57,671 nt of DNA from an uncultured Rikenella sp. (GCF_910579375.1 NZ_CAJTUJ010000001.1:1-57671); one strand, 5' to 3'; numbered from the stretch's first letter, positions 42,433-52,843 are shown. Translations and numbers: made by a program. The notes: generated from the letters alone by a model not told the origin.

Positions 42433-45105
42433 ATGAGCGAGATAGAAGAAAACGAAACGATTGTCCCGGTGGACGCGGCCGCAGCTTCCGAAGTTGCGGA
42501 ACAGGGGGCTGGGAGTAAGTATGCGCGGCTGACCGGAGAGGCGGTGGCCCATCGGCTGACGGGGATGTATAAGGACTGGTTCCTGGATTACGCATCCTAT
42601 GTGATCTTGGAACGGGCCGTGCCCCACTTGGACGACGGCTTGAAGCCGGTGCAGCGGCGGATTTTGCACTCCATGAAGCGGATGGACGACGGCCGGTACA
42701 ATAAGGTGGCCAATATCATCGGTTTCACCATGCAGTTCCACCCGCACGGCGATGCCTCGATCGGGGATGCCTTGGTGCAGCTGGGGCAGAAGGATTTGCT
42801 GGTCGATACGCAGGGGAACTGGGGGAATATCCTCACGGGGGACAGTGCGGCGGCGCCGCGATATATTGAGGCGCGGTTGTCGAAACTGGCGCTGGATGTG
42901 GTGTTCAATCCGAAGACCACGGAGTGGATGCTGTCGTACGACGGGCGGAATCAGGAGCCGGTGACGCTGCCGGTAAAGTTTCCGCTGTTGCTGGCGCAGG
43001 GGGTCGAAGGGATTGCCGTAGGGCTGGCTTCCAAGATACTGCCGCACAACTTTATCGAGCTTTTAGAAGCTTCTGTCGCCTATCTTAAAGGCGAGGAATT
43101 TACGCTTTATCCCGATTTTCCGACCGGCGGTTTGATCGACTGTTCGCGGTACAACGACGGGATGCGCGGCGGAGCGGTCAAAGTGCGGGCGAGGATTACG
43201 AAACTGGATAAAAAGACTCTGGTCATCAGTGAAATTCCGTATGGGAAGAGCACCTCGACCGTGATCGACTCGATCCTCAAGGCCAATGAGAAAGGGAAGA
43301 TCAAGATCAAGCGGGTGGACGACAATACGGCGGCCAATGTCGAGATCGTGGTGCACCTTTCGGGCGATGTGTCGCCGGACAAGACCATCGACGCGCTGTA
43401 TGCCTTTACGGATTGCGAAGTCTCGATCTCTCCGAACGCTTGTGTGATCGAGGATAAAAAACCGTTGTTTATCGGGGTGAGCGATATGTTGCGGCGGTCG
43501 GTGGGACATACCAAGGGGCTTTTGAAACGGGAGCTCGAAATCCGGCTGGGTGAATTGAACGAGGAGTGGCACATGTCGTCGTTGGAACGGATTTTTATCG
43601 AAAATCGGATTTACAATTCGATCGAAGAGTGTACGACGTGGGAAGGGGTGCTCGAAACCATCGACCGCGAGTTGACGCCGTTCAAGGCACAATTGAGGCG
43701 GGAGGTGACGCGCGAGGACATCGTTAAGCTGACGGAGATCAAGATCAAGCGGATTTCGCGATACGACGCTTTCCGGGCCGACGAACAGATCCGGAATATC
43801 GAGGCGGAAATTGCTGAAGTGGAACATCACTTGGCGACGATAACGGATTATACGATTGCGTATTATCAAAATATTTTAAAGAAGCACGGCAAGGGGCGGG
43901 AGCGGAAGACCGAGATTCGGAGTTTCGATACGATCGAAGCGGCTAAGGTGGTGGTGGCCAATGCCAAACTGTATGTCAATCGGGCGGAAGGTTTCTATGG
44001 GATCGGAGCCGGGATGAAGAAAGAGGAGTTCGTGTGCGACTGCTCGGACATCGACGACGTGATTATCTTCAATAAGCAAGGTAAGTACGTGATTACCAAA
44101 GTGTCGGAGAAGGCGTTTTTCAGCAAGAACATCCTCTACATCGGGGTGTTCAAGCGGAACGACGATCGGACGATCTATAATGTGCTCTACCGGGATGGGC
44201 TGAAAGGGGCGATTATGATGAAACGGTGCGCCATCAAGGGAATTACGCGCGATCGCGAGTACGACATCACGAAAGGGGAGGCGGGGAGCGAGGTGCTCTA
44301 TATGAGCGTCAATCCGAACGGAGAGGCGGAGACTTTGAAAATCTATTTCAAACCGCGGCCGCGGCTGAAGAAGTTGATTACCGACCTCAATTTCGGCGAT
44401 TTGGTGATTAAGGGACGGCAGTCGCAGGGTAATCTCTTTTCGCGCTATGCGATCCACAAGATTGTCATGAAAGAGCGGGGAGCTTCGACTTTGGGGGGCC
44501 AGAATGTCTGGTTCGACCACGACATCAACCGCCTCAATACGGAGGAGCGCGGCGAGTTGTTGGGTGAATTCGTGGGCGACGACCGGTTGGTGGTCTTTAC
44601 CAAAGATGCGCAGTATTATACCTCCAATTACGATCTGGGGCAGCATTTCCCTGAGAATCTGCTTTTTGTCGAAAAGTACGATCCGGAGAAGATCTATACG
44701 GTGGTGTATATCGATCGGGAGCAGGGATTGCACTACATCAAACGCTTCCAGGCGGAGCAGTGCGATCAGCGTCCGCAGCAGTTCGTCGAGCCTGAAAACG
44801 AGTTCGTTACGTTGAATGGCGATAAATATCCGGTGGTGAAGCTGCAATATGGCGGCAAGTACAACGAGCGCTCTCCGGAGGTGGTGGATGCCGATGAATT
44901 TATCGGCGTGAAGAGCCATCGGGCGAAAGGGAAGCGGCTTTCGAACCTGACGTTGGCCGAGGTGGTTTGGCTGGAGCCTTTACGGAAAGAGCCGGAAACG
45001 GATGCTGCGGCGATGGAGTCCGTCGCGACTACGGTCACCGATGTGGAGGTAGAGGGTGAAGAATCTGTTTCTCTTGGAGAGGATAATCAACTGGAACTAT
45101 TTTAA
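42433..45105 (+). CDS. parC: DNA topoisomerase IV subunit A (ParC-type)
   Basis: The DNA-cleaving subunit, 890 residues. The breakage-reunion domain has DWFLDYASYVILERAVPHLDDG, GDASIGDALVQLGQKD and the catalytic Tyr in SAAAPRYIEARLSKLA. The C-terminal beta-propeller is diverged (VYIDREQGLHYIKRFQ, KVSEKAFFSKNILYIG) and ends in an acidic tail. No GyrA-box (QRRGGKG) is seen, which supports topoisomerase IV. aroK begins 16 bp downstream. Confidence 0.93.
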   Translation: MSEIEENETIVPVDAAAASEVAEQGAGSKYARLTGEAVAHRLTGMYKDWFLDYASYVILERAVPHLDDGLKPVQRRILHSMKRMDDGRYNKVANIIGFTMQFHPHGDASIGDALVQLGQKDLLVDTQGNWGNILTGDSAAAPRYIEARLSKLALDVVFNPKTTEWMLSYDGRNQEPVTLPVKFPLLLAQGVEGIAVGLASKILPHNFIELLEASVAYLKGEEFTLYPDFPTGGLIDCSRYNDGMRGGAVKVRARITKLDKKTLVISEIPYGKSTSTVIDSILKANEKGKIKIKRVDDNTAANVEIVVHLSGDVSPDKTIDALYAFTDCEVSISPNACVIEDKKPLFIGVSDMLRRSVGHTKGLLKRELEIRLGELNEEWHMSSLERIFIENRIYNSIEECTTWEGVLETIDRELTPFKAQLRREVTREDIVKLTEIKIKRISRYDAFRADEQIRNIEAEIAEVEHHLATITDYTIAYYQNILKKHGKGRERKTEIRSFDTIEAAKVVVANAKLYVNRAEGFYGIGAGMKKEEFVCDCSDIDDVIIFNKQGKYVITKVSEKAFFSKNILYIGVFKRNDDRTIYNVLYRDGLKGAIMMKRCAIKGITRDREYDITKGEAGSEVLYMSVNPNGEAETLKIYFKPRPRLKKLITDLNFGDLVIKGRQSQGNLFSRYAIHKIVMKERGASTLGGQNVWFDHDINRLNTEERGELLGEFVGDDRLVVFTKDAQYYTSNYDLGQHFPENLLFVEKYDPEKIYTVVYIDREQGLHYIKRFQAEQCDQRPQQFVEPENEFVTLNGDKYPVVKLQYGGKYNERSPEVVDADEFIGVKSHRAKGKRLSNLTLAEVVWLEPLRKEPETDAAAMESVATTVTDVEVEGEESVSLGEDNQLELF

Positions 45106-45121
45106 TTGTCATTTTTAAGAG

Positions 45122-45640
45122 ATGTTGATTTTCCTGATCGGTTTTATGGGGAGCGGAAAGACGACGCTCGGGCGACCGCTAGCGAGTCGGTTGGGGTATG
45201 ATTTTGTCGATCTTGACAAGGCGATCGAGGCGGGAGAGGGGCTGACGATCGGGGAAATTTTCGCGACGCGGGGAGAGGAGCGATTTCGGGAGTTGGAACG
45301 TGTTTATTTGCAGGAGATTCTCTCCAATAAGCGAGATGCTGTCATCTCTACCGGAGGTGGAACGCCGTGTTTTAACGGAAATATGGAGGCGATGAATGCC
45401 GGCGGGGTGACGGTTTATTTGAAATTGGCTCCCGCGATGCTGGCCGATCGGTTGGCTTCGGCGAAAGTTTGTCGTCCGCTTTTGGCGGGCAAGTCGCCGG
45501 AGGAGCTTTTGCAGTATGTTTCCGACACCTTGGCGGTGCGGGAGGCCTATTATGAGCAGGCCAATGTGGTGGTGGCGAATCCGTCGCGCGATGTGGGGAG
45601 GCTGGCAGAGGTTTTAAAACCTTATTTGATTCATTTTTAG
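45122..45640 (+). CDS. aroK: Shikimate kinase
   Basis: 172 residues; phosphorylates shikimate in aromatic amino acid synthesis. Walker A GFMGSGKTTLGRPLA, the shikimate-binding DFVDLDKAIE (Asp) and FRELE, then ISTGGGTPCF (GGG loop) and the lid Arg in KVCRPLL. Part of the run from plsC to the prenyltransferase gene. Confidence 0.96.
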   Translation: MLIFLIGFMGSGKTTLGRPLASRLGYDFVDLDKAIEAGEGLTIGEIFATRGEERFRELERVYLQEILSNKRDAVISTGGGTPCFNGNMEAMNAGGVTVYLKLAPAMLADRLASAKVCRPLLAGKSPEELLQYVSDTLAVREAYYEQANVVVANPSRDVGRLAEVLKPYLIHF

Positions 45641-45649
45641 TCTATCCGG

Positions 45650-46507
45650 ATGGGAAACCTAAAGCATTACTTCTCTTTGGTGAAATTCGCACATACGGCA
45701 TTTGCGTTGCCGTTTGCGTTGATCGGCTATGTTTTAGGGGTGTTGGAAAGGGGTTTCGATTTTTGGATTTTGGTGGGAATATTGGCCTGCATGGTCTTTG
45801 TTCGAAATGCGGCGATGGGGTTCAATCGTTTGATCGACAGGCGATTCGATGCGCAGAATGTGCGGACAGCCGGGCGGGAGATTCCTGCTGGAAAGATTAG
45901 CGTTCGGGCGGCGAGGTGGTTTGTGGTGCTCAATGCGGTGGCTTTTGTGGTCGTTGCCGCGACTTTCAATCGACTGACTCTCTGGCTTTCGCCGGTGGTG
46001 TTGCTGGTGGTGCTCGGGTATAGCTATACCAAGCGATTTACGGCGTTGTGTCATGCGGTGTTGGGGTTGGGGCTGGCGATGGCGCCGTGCGGAGCGTATA
46101 TCGCCGTGACGGGGACTTTGTCGATTGTTCCCGTATGGTTGTCCGTTTTGGTATTGACATGGGTCACGGGCTTCGATATTATTTATGCCCTGCAAGATGT
46201 GGATTTCGACCGTTCGCAGCGATTGCACTCGATTCCGGCAGCGTTAGGTGTGCGGGGAGCGTTGTGGGTCAGTGTTTTGCTGCATGCGGTTACCGCGGCG
46301 ATGGTGGCGGTGGTGGGATTTAGCTTGGGAGGAGGGATTTTGTACTGTATCGGAGCGGCGATTTTTCTCGCATTATTGCTCTATCAGCATCTCATCGTGC
46401 GTCCGGACGATCTGTCGCGGATCGGGGCGATGTTCGGTATAACAAACGGCGTAGCGAGTATCGCATACGCCGTGTTCGTTATCCTCGGATTGTTCTTCAG
46501 AATATAA
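45650..46507 (+). CDS. UbiA-family prenyltransferase (MqnP / 4-hydroxybenzoate polyprenyltransferase-like)
   Basis: This 285-residue membrane protein with about nine helices attaches a polyprenyl chain to an aromatic ring during quinone synthesis. The first Asp-rich motif is NRLIDRRFDAQNVRTAGREIP and the second is YALQDVDFDRSQRLHSIPAALG. The LHSIPAALG form is typical of the MqnP branch used in the futalosine menaquinone pathway; other pathway genes are not in the window. It starts 9 bp after aroK and meets the convergent AarF gene. Confidence 0.88.
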   Translation: MGNLKHYFSLVKFAHTAFALPFALIGYVLGVLERGFDFWILVGILACMVFVRNAAMGFNRLIDRRFDAQNVRTAGREIPAGKISVRAARWFVVLNAVAFVVVAATFNRLTLWLSPVVLLVVLGYSYTKRFTALCHAVLGLGLAMAPCGAYIAVTGTLSIVPVWLSVLVLTWVTGFDIIYALQDVDFDRSQRLHSIPAALGVRGALWVSVLLHAVTAAMVAVVGFSLGGGILYCIGAAIFLALLLYQHLIVRPDDLSRIGAMFGITNGVASIAYAVFVILGLFFRI

Positions 46508-46516
46508 AGCGACAGT

Positions 46517-48163
46517 TTATTTTCTTCGGAACATCCACTTGAAAATCAGAATAAAAATCAATATCGAAGAGGCCCAGAGCAGGAACTTCGCATATCCTAA
46601 GTCGGAGCGCGTATTGATCAGCAAGACCGAGCCGATGAACAATCCGACGAGGATCAAGGCGTAGGCCATCCTGAACCCGACGTTCCGCACCGCCTTCTGT
46701 AACATCTCGCTGTTTTCGAAGCGGATGTTGTGGCGTATCTCTCCCTGTTTCAGCTTATAGAGGATTTCACTGATGTCGTTCGGCAGGTTGGAGGCCAGAC
46801 TGGCGTAGTTTTTCAAGGTCTGATACAGCTCTCCGGCCAGTTTGCGGGGCGAGAAGCGATTCATAATGACATCCTTGGCATACGGCGCAATCAACGGCGT
46901 GAACGGAATGTCCGGATCCAGTTTTTCAGCCACTTTTTGAATGGTTGCCAAAGACTTGACCAGCATAAAGATACCGCCCGGTATCTGAAGTGAAAATTTC
47001 GTAATCAGGTTGATGCATTGCTGGATCATCGCCGCATAATCGAGCTTTTCGATCGCGACGTGGCTGTATTGTGCGATCATCTGCTGGAGGCTGAATATCA
47101 GTTCGTCGCGTTTTTTGAAGAAGCGCACGTTGCACAACGAGATCAAGGCATCCGCCACCGTAGCCGGGTCGCGCCGCACGAAGCCGATCGAAATGTTGGC
47201 CAGAAAATCCATGTCCCGTGGTGTCAGCGCCCCGACCATCCCGAAGTCGATGAATGCGATAACATTGTTCGGCAGGATAAAGATGTTGCCCGCATGCGGA
47301 TCGGCGTGGAAAAACCCGTGGCGCAGAATCATCGTCAGAAGGGCATTCGCTCCGTTCAATGCAATCTGTTGCGTATCCAGTCCGTTGGCTTTCAGCACCA
47401 TCGGATCGTCCGGCGTGATGCCCGTCACCCGTTCCATGACGAGCAGTCGGCGGGTCGTGTATTCCGTATAGACTTTCGGAATGTAGACTGTTAGGTCGTT
47501 TTCGAACATCTGCCGGAAGCGGAGGATGTTGGCCGCCTCATAGCTGTAGTCCAGCTCGTGCAGGATACTCTCTCCGAATTCGTCCACCACGCCGACGATG
47601 TCGAGCGCGGCCATTTCCGGATAGTTCTTGGCCAGTTTGGCCGCCAGAAAACGCATGAGGTAGAGGTCGAGCTTGATCTTCTGCTCGATTTTCGGACGCC
47701 GTATCTTGACGATCACCGGTGTCCCGTCCGCCAGCGTCGCGCCGTAGACCTGTCCGATCGAAGCCGAAGCCATACAGGTGTCGTCGAACGTGGCGAACAC
47801 CTTCTCGATCGGCACCCCCAATTCGTCTTCGATCAGGCTGCGGGCCTGTCGGTCGTCGAACGGCAGGGCGCGGGACTGCAATTTTTTCAACTCGCTCCGG
47901 AACCGTTCCGACACGACGTCCGGTCGGTCGGCCAGAATCTGACCGAACTTGATGTAGGTCGGCCCGAGGTCCTCGATCGTCAGCCGCAGCCGCTCTTCGG
48001 TCGTATAGACCGGTTTCGACTTCCGGATGCGCCGTTTGCGGATGCGTCGCCCGATCCAGGAACGGGCGATGAGCTCGTCAAAACCCTGTCCGATGATGAT
48101 TCCGGTGATTTCGCCGGCCCGCTTGATTTTCAGGTAGCCTACGTAGAGATTGGTCGGTTTCAT
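46517..48163 (-). CDS. AarF/UbiB/ABC1-family atypical kinase
   Basis: 548 residues. The UbiB fold shows the KxGQ motif in YIKFGQILADRPDVV, the Ala-rich loop ASASIGQVYGATL, the Lys in PVIVKIRRP, the catalytic loop FFHADPHAGNIFIL and IAFIDFGMVG. Two C-terminal hydrophobic helices anchor it in the membrane. UbiB proteins support isoprenoid quinone synthesis or lipid handling; the neighbouring UbiA-type gene fits menaquinone. Its start overlaps the stop of the small upstream gene by 4 nt. Confidence 0.94.
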   Translation of the reverse strand: MKPTNLYVGYLKIKRAGEITGIIIGQGFDELIARSWIGRRIRKRRIRKSKPVYTTEERLRLTIEDLGPTYIKFGQILADRPDVVSERFRSELKKLQSRALPFDDRQARSLIEDELGVPIEKVFATFDDTCMASASIGQVYGATLADGTPVIVKIRRPKIEQKIKLDLYLMRFLAAKLAKNYPEMAALDIVGVVDEFGESILHELDYSYEAANILRFRQMFENDLTVYIPKVYTEYTTRRLLVMERVTGITPDDPMVLKANGLDTQQIALNGANALLTMILRHGFFHADPHAGNIFILPNNVIAFIDFGMVGALTPRDMDFLANISIGFVRRDPATVADALISLCNVRFFKKRDELIFSLQQMIAQYSHVAIEKLDYAAMIQQCINLITKFSLQIPGGIFMLVKSLATIQKVAEKLDPDIPFTPLIAPYAKDVIMNRFSPRKLAGELYQTLKNYASLASNLPNDISEILYKLKQGEIRHNIRFENSEMLQKAVRNVGFRMAYALILVGLFIGSVLLINTRSDLGYAKFLLWASSILIFILIFKWMFRRK

Positions 48164-48462
48164 CGATCGGAGAGTTTTTCCAGATTCGCATTGAGTTTAT
48201 CGATAGCGGCCGTCAGCCGGTCGATCTTTTTTTCCAGTTCGCCGTCGGCCGTCCGATGATCGGACGTGAGTTGTTGGAAAAAGAGCTGCTGGTCGAGCAT
48301 ATCTACCAGCTGGTCGATTCCGCCCGCTACCTTCTGGGCGGTCTGGGAGGAGGTGCCGACTTTGTCTTCGATCAGTCCGCTGACCCGATCGACGAATTTT
48401 TCGCGGTCGCTGGCCGCAGCGGCGATGGCGGCGCGCAGCAGGACGTTCAATGCCTGATTCAT
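48160..48462 (-). CDS. Small helical coiled-coil protein coupled to the AarF/UbiB gene
   Basis: This 100-residue, almost fully helical protein has a first half like phasin/PhaF-type proteins (LRAAIAAAASDREKFVDRVSGL, QKVAGGIDQLVDML) and a C-terminal heptad region (LEKKIDRLTAAIDKLNANLEKL). No signal or membrane helix. The gene overlaps the AarF gene by 4 nt, suggesting the products work together, perhaps as a regulatory or scaffold partner. Function is not known. Confidence 0.78.
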   Translation of the reverse strand: MNQALNVLLRAAIAAAASDREKFVDRVSGLIEDKVGTSSQTAQKVAGGIDQLVDMLDQQLFFQQLTSDHRTADGELEKKIDRLTAAIDKLNANLEKLSDR

Positions 48463-48637
48463 ATCGTTTGGTTCTTTTTTCGAAATATATAATTAAAGTG
48501 CCGAACTCTCGAGAAGAAGAATTCTTTGCCTCTTTCTTCTGCAAATATCGGGCAAAATTGTTCACCGTACCGCTGTCGAGGGAGCAGATTTTGTCCGAAT
48601 CGAACGATTTGGCGGAAAATTTGCTAATTTAGCCAGC

Positions 48638-50083
48638 ATGGACTGGTGGAGTATCCTCATATACGCGTTACTGGTATCCTACTTTTTGCTGGTTATCGCG
48701 ACGGTATTCACCGTGTTGCACGAGCGGCGCGATCCGATTCGGGCTTTGTCGTGGATCGCCGTGGTGATTCTTCTGCCGTTTGTCGGCATCGGCCTCTTCG
48801 TCTTTTTCGGCCAGGACTATCGCAAACAGAAAATCTTCAACCGTAAGGAAATTAAAGACCTTAAGCAGTTCGAACACCTGAGCTATCGGCAGTTGCGCGA
48901 GATGGACAACTTTTCCAACCCGGTGGTAGCGGCGAACCGGGAAATCATCACGCTGTTGCTCAATAACAACAAATCGCTGTTGACGACCGACAATCGGCTG
49001 GAGGTGTTGAACGACGGCGAGGAGACCTTTTCATCGCTGATCGATGCTTTGCGGCGGGCCGAATCATCGATCCATCTGGAATACTATATCTTCGAAAACG
49101 ACGAATTGGGGGGCGAAATCGTCGAGATTCTGAAAGCGAAGGCCCGGAGCGGGGTGGAGGTGCGGTTCATTTACGACGACGTGGGGAGCTGGAACCTCAA
49201 GCGGCGTTTTATCCGTTCGCTGCGCGAGGCGGGGATACAGATTCACTGTTTCATGCCGGTCGTCTTTCCGTGGCTGACCAGCAAAATCAACTACCGCAAC
49301 CACCGCAAAATCGTGGTGATCGACGGTCGGGTGGGGTACACTGGTGGGTTGAATATCGCCGACCGCTATCTGCACGGCACCAAATACGGCCCGTGGCGCG
49401 ACACCCACCTGAAGATTGAGGGGGCGGCGGTACACATGTTGCAACTGACCTTCCTCACGGACTGGTATTTCGCCACCGGCATTCAGCTGCGGGACAAGGA
49501 GAAGTATCTCTCGCCGGCGGGAATGAACGCCGGAGAGACGGCGGTGCAGATCGCCACCTCGGGGCCGGACTCGGATTGGGCAACGATTATGCAGGCCTAT
49601 TTCGCCGCTATCAACAAGGCGACGGATCATATCTACATCTCGACCCCGTACTTCATGCCCGGCGAATCGCTGCTGACCGCTTTGAAAGTGGCGGCCCTGA
49701 GCGGTATCGACGTGCGGATCATGTTGCCGTCGCGCTCGGACAGCAAGATCGTCTACTGGGCTTCGCGGTCGTACATCGCCGAGCTGCTGGAGGCGCGGAT
49801 CAAGGTATATCTTTATACCGAAGGGTTCAACCACAGCAAAATCATGACCATCGACGACCACTTCAGCTCGATCGGGACGGCCAATATGGACAATCGGAGT
49901 TTTGAGGACAATTTCGAGGTGACGGCCATGATTTACGACTCGCGGGTGACGGATCAGATCGAGCGACGGTTCCTACAGGATCTGGAAGGGTGTGTGAAAC
50001 TGACCCGAAAACACTGGGCGACCCGTCCGCGGGGCGAGATGCTCAAGGAGTCGGTGGCACGACTTTTCAGCCCGTTGCTGTAA
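48638..50083 (+). CDS. cls: Cardiolipin synthase
   Basis: The 481-residue phospholipase-D-fold enzyme joins two phosphatidylglycerols. It has two N-terminal membrane helices (SILIYALLVSYFLLVIATVF and SWIAVVILLPFVGIGLFVFF). The two HKD motifs are HRKIVVIDGRVGYTGG and HSKIMTIDDHFSSIGTANMD. Its length and layout match ClsA. It is preceded by the small coiled-coil gene in divergent orientation. Confidence 0.96.
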   Translation: MDWWSILIYALLVSYFLLVIATVFTVLHERRDPIRALSWIAVVILLPFVGIGLFVFFGQDYRKQKIFNRKEIKDLKQFEHLSYRQLREMDNFSNPVVAANREIITLLLNNNKSLLTTDNRLEVLNDGEETFSSLIDALRRAESSIHLEYYIFENDELGGEIVEILKAKARSGVEVRFIYDDVGSWNLKRRFIRSLREAGIQIHCFMPVVFPWLTSKINYRNHRKIVVIDGRVGYTGGLNIADRYLHGTKYGPWRDTHLKIEGAAVHMLQLTFLTDWYFATGIQLRDKEKYLSPAGMNAGETAVQIATSGPDSDWATIMQAYFAAINKATDHIYISTPYFMPGESLLTALKVAALSGIDVRIMLPSRSDSKIVYWASRSYIAELLEARIKVYLYTEGFNHSKIMTIDDHFSSIGTANMDNRSFEDNFEVTAMIYDSRVTDQIERRFLQDLEGCVKLTRKHWATRPRGEMLKESVARLFSPLL

Positions 50084-50105
50084 GCGAAAAATTGGAGTAT
50101 ATTTG
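50075..50105 (+). promoter_or_regulatory. Promoter of the outer-membrane barrel gene
   Basis: TTG (50075-50077), 20 bp, TATATTTG (50098-50105), 20 bp before ATG 50126. The -33 box lies within the last codons of cls. Confidence 0.7.
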
Positions 50106-50125
50106 CCCCGTTATTTTTATTTCGC

Positions 50126-50779
50126 ATGATGAAGAAAACATTGCTCTCTATCTGTTTTTGCGTGGCTGCGCTGAGCGGCGTGCATGCCGCATCGCCCGTA
50201 CAGTTCGGGGTGAAAGGCGGCCTGTTGATCAATAGCTCGGATTTGAAGTACACCTTTTCGTCGGCCGATCGGGATCGTTATTCCGAAAGCAGCACCAAGC
50301 CGGGGTTCGAAATCGGGCTCCAGGCGCGGGTGCGGCTTCCGCTGGGCTTCCTGATCCAGCCGGAGGTGGTCTACAGCCGTACCAGCGGATCGTTCCCGGT
50401 CGAAACGAAGGCGGCGGACGGAACTGTTACGAACGATAAACTGAAAGTGCGCTCCAACTGGATCGAAGTGCCGGTTCTGGTGGGATGGAAATTTTCGATC
50501 GTGCGGCTGATGGCCGGGCCGTCGTTCCGTTTTCCGATGGACGAGGTGATGAACGTCGGATTGAAAGAGGCGAAAGTGGCTCCGCGACTCGATAACTTCG
50601 TGATGGGCTATCAGGCGGGTGTCGGGGTTGATCTCGGGCGATTGACCATCGATGCGCGGTATTGCGGCAACTTCTCGAAAATCGCCAATCAGCAGCGGGG
50701 AGCGGAAGATTATATCTCCGGTCTGAAGGTCAAGGAGCAGAAAGTGGCGATTTCGATCGGCTATATGATTCTGAAATAG
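50126..50779 (+). CDS. Outer-membrane beta-barrel protein
   Basis: 217 residues with a signal peptide (MMKKTLLSICFCVAALSGVHA). The mature protein has alternating strands such as QFGVKGGLLINSSDL, FEIGLQARVRLPLGFLIQPEVVYS, IEVPVLVGWKF and MGYQAGVGVDLGRLTIDARY, typical of the 8-strand porin-family (PF13568) barrels of Bacteroidetes. Ligand unknown. Own promoter; PhoH follows within 18 bp. Confidence 0.9.
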   Translation: MMKKTLLSICFCVAALSGVHAASPVQFGVKGGLLINSSDLKYTFSSADRDRYSESSTKPGFEIGLQARVRLPLGFLIQPEVVYSRTSGSFPVETKAADGTVTNDKLKVRSNWIEVPVLVGWKFSIVRLMAGPSFRFPMDEVMNVGLKEAKVAPRLDNFVMGYQAGVGVDLGRLTIDARYCGNFSKIANQQRGAEDYISGLKVKEQKVAISIGYMILK

Positions 50780-50796
50780 AGCTGTTTCTGGTTTTT

Positions 50797-51774
50797 ATGG
50801 GCGAAAAGATCATAGATCTCGACGGAACGATCGACCCGGCGGATTTTTACGGGGCGGCGGATGTCAATTTCCATCGTCTGGTGGGAAAGTTCCCCGAATT
50901 GAAAATCGTGGCGCGGGGTGGGACGTTGAAGTTACTGGGGTCGGAGGAGCAGATCGTCCGTTTCGAAGAGCGGTTTGCGCAGTTGGTCGCCTATTTTCGG
51001 CGCTATGGGCATCTTTCGCCGGAGGTGCTGGATCAGATTTTCGATGTGCCGACCGTCGATCGGCGTCCTGTGGCGGGAGAGGGCGATACGGCGGCGGGGA
51101 CGGAGGATGTCATCGTCTATGGGAACAACGGAAATATCGTTCGTGCCCGGACGACTAACCAGAGGAAGTTGGTGGAGCTGTATGCGAAAAACGACCTCCT
51201 GTTCGCCGTCGGGCCGGCGGGGAGCGGGAAAACCTATACGGCGATCGCGCTGGCGGTGCGTGCCTTGAAAAATAAGGAGGTGCGGCGGATTATCCTGACC
51301 CGTCCGGCGGTGGAGGCGGGCGAGAAGCTGGGCTTTTTGCCGGGGGATATGAAGGAGAAACTCGATCCTTACTTGCAGCCGCTGTATGACGCCCTGAACG
51401 ACATGATTCCCCCGAAAAAGTTGCAGGACTATATGGCCGAGGGGATTGTGCAGATTGCGCCGCTGGCCTATATGCGCGGACGGACGCTGGACAACGCCTT
51501 CGTGATTCTGGACGAGGCGCAGAACACCCTGTTGTCGCAGATCAAGATGTTTCTGACCCGGATGGGGCGCAATGCGAAATTTATCGTGACCGGAGATGTC
51601 ACGCAGGTCGATTTGCCCCATCAGGGAGATTCAGGGCTGATGCCTGCCATCGGGATGCTGCGCGGAATCAAGGGAATCGGGGTCGTGGAGTTCGACAAGC
51701 AGGATATCGTGCGGCACGAATTGGTCAAACACATCGTGCAGGCGTTCGAGAAACACGGGGCGCCGCGGGATTGA
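50797..51774 (+). CDS. phoH: PhoH-family ATPase
   Basis: 325 residues from [10 protein letters not shown]; the longer open frame overlaps the barrel gene and is not used. An N-terminal KH-like RNA-binding segment ([20 protein letters not shown]) precedes the ATPase domain with Walker [38 protein letters not shown], Walker [11 protein letters not shown] and GDVTQVDLP. PhoH2/YbeZ proteins are linked to RNA metabolism and ribosome maturation. Confidence 0.94.
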   Translation: MGEKIIDLDGTIDPADFYGAADVNFHRLVGKFPELKIVARGGTLKLLGSEEQIVRFEERFAQLVAYFRRYGHLSPEVLDQIFDVPTVDRRPVAGEGDTAAGTEDVIVYGNNGNIVRARTTNQRKLVELYAKNDLLFAVGPAGSGKTYTAIALAVRALKNKEVRRIILTRPAVEAGEKLGFLPGDMKEKLDPYLQPLYDALNDMIPPKKLQDYMAEGIVQIAPLAYMRGRTLDNAFVILDEAQNTLLSQIKMFLTRMGRNAKFIVTGDVTQVDLPHQGDSGLMPAIGMLRGIKGIGVVEFDKQDIVRHELVKHIVQAFEKHGAPRD

Positions 51775-51814
51775 TGCGATAGAGACACATACTAAATTTC
51801 ACATAGTCATAAAA

Positions 51815-52768
51815 ATGGCGAAAGCATTGGTAAAGACCGATCTGCACTTCGACGGTCAGAAATCTTTGTACGAAGGCAAAGTGCGCGATGTGTATGACAT
51901 CGACGACAAATATTTGGCCATGGTCGTTACCGACCGCATTTCGGCGTTCGACGTGGTGCTTCCGAAAGGGATTCCGTTCAAGGGGCAGGTGTTGAACCAG
52001 ATTGCAGCCAAGGCGTTGGACGCGACGACCGATATTTGTCCGAACTGGAAGATCGCTTCGCCCGATCCGATGGTGACGGTGGGGTACAAATGCCAGCCGT
52101 TTGCCGTGGAGATGATCGTCCGGGGTTATTTGACGGGGAGTTCGTGGCGGGATTACAAGGCCGGGGCCCGGTCGATCTGCGGAGTGCCGCTGCCGGAGGG
52201 GATGCGCGAACACCAGAAATTCGAGAAACCCATTATCACGCCGACTACGAAAGCGGAACTGGGGCTTCATGACGAGAATATTTCGAAAGAGGATATTATT
52301 GCCCGGGGACTGGTTTCAGCGGAGGATTATGCGGTGCTCGAAAAATATGCCATGCAGCTCTTCGAACGCGGGACGGAGATTGCGGCTCAACACGGTTTGA
52401 TCCTCGTGGATACGAAGTACGAGTTCGGCAAGAAAGACGGCGAGATTTACCTGATCGACGAGGTGCACACGCCGGACAGCTCGCGTTATTTCTATGCCGA
52501 CGGTTATCAAGAACGGTTCGACCGGGGCGAGCAGCAACGGCAGCTCTCCAAAGAGTTCGTCCGCGAATGGCTGATGGAACACGGGTTCCAGGGGCGCAAG
52601 GGGGATGTGATGCCGGAGCTGACGGACGCGTTCGTGGACAGCGTGAGCGAACGGTATATCGAACTGTACGAACACATTACGGGCGAGAAGTTCGACCGCG
52701 GCATGGAACCGGCGACGGAGGAGCGGATTGCGAACAATGTGAAGAATATGTTGGCGCGGCTGGTGTAG
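51815..52768 (+). CDS. purC: SAICAR synthase
   Basis: 317 residues; joins CAIR and aspartate in purine synthesis. Marks: [68 protein letters not shown] and [12 protein letters not shown]. It is the longer (about 300-residue) form. A strong terminator lies 22 bp after the stop. Confidence 0.96.
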   Translation: MAKALVKTDLHFDGQKSLYEGKVRDVYDIDDKYLAMVVTDRISAFDVVLPKGIPFKGQVLNQIAAKALDATTDICPNWKIASPDPMVTVGYKCQPFAVEMIVRGYLTGSSWRDYKAGARSICGVPLPEGMREHQKFEKPIITPTTKAELGLHDENISKEDIIARGLVSAEDYAVLEKYAMQLFERGTEIAAQHGLILVDTKYEFGKKDGEIYLIDEVHTPDSSRYFYADGYQERFDRGEQQRQLSKEFVREWLMEHGFQGRKGDVMPELTDAFVDSVSERYIELYEHITGEKFDRGMEPATEERIANNVKNMLARLV

Positions 52769-52790
52769 GGGGATGCTATTTTGCTCTTCA

Positions 52791-52827
52791 GAGCGGCTGC
52801 CGGCATACCCCGGAGCCGCTCTTTTTT
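52791..52827 (+). terminator. Terminator of purC
   Basis: GAGCGGCT (52791-52798) pairs with AGCCGCTC (52814-52821), with an inner CCGG/CCGG pair, followed by T6. Confidence 0.88.
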
Positions 52828-52843
52828 GTTCGCAAGAACCGGA

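Noticed and set aside
50662..50796. Extension of phoH into the outer-membrane barrel gene
   Set aside because: It is a shadow of the barrel gene; [10 protein letters not shown] at 50797 is the family start.
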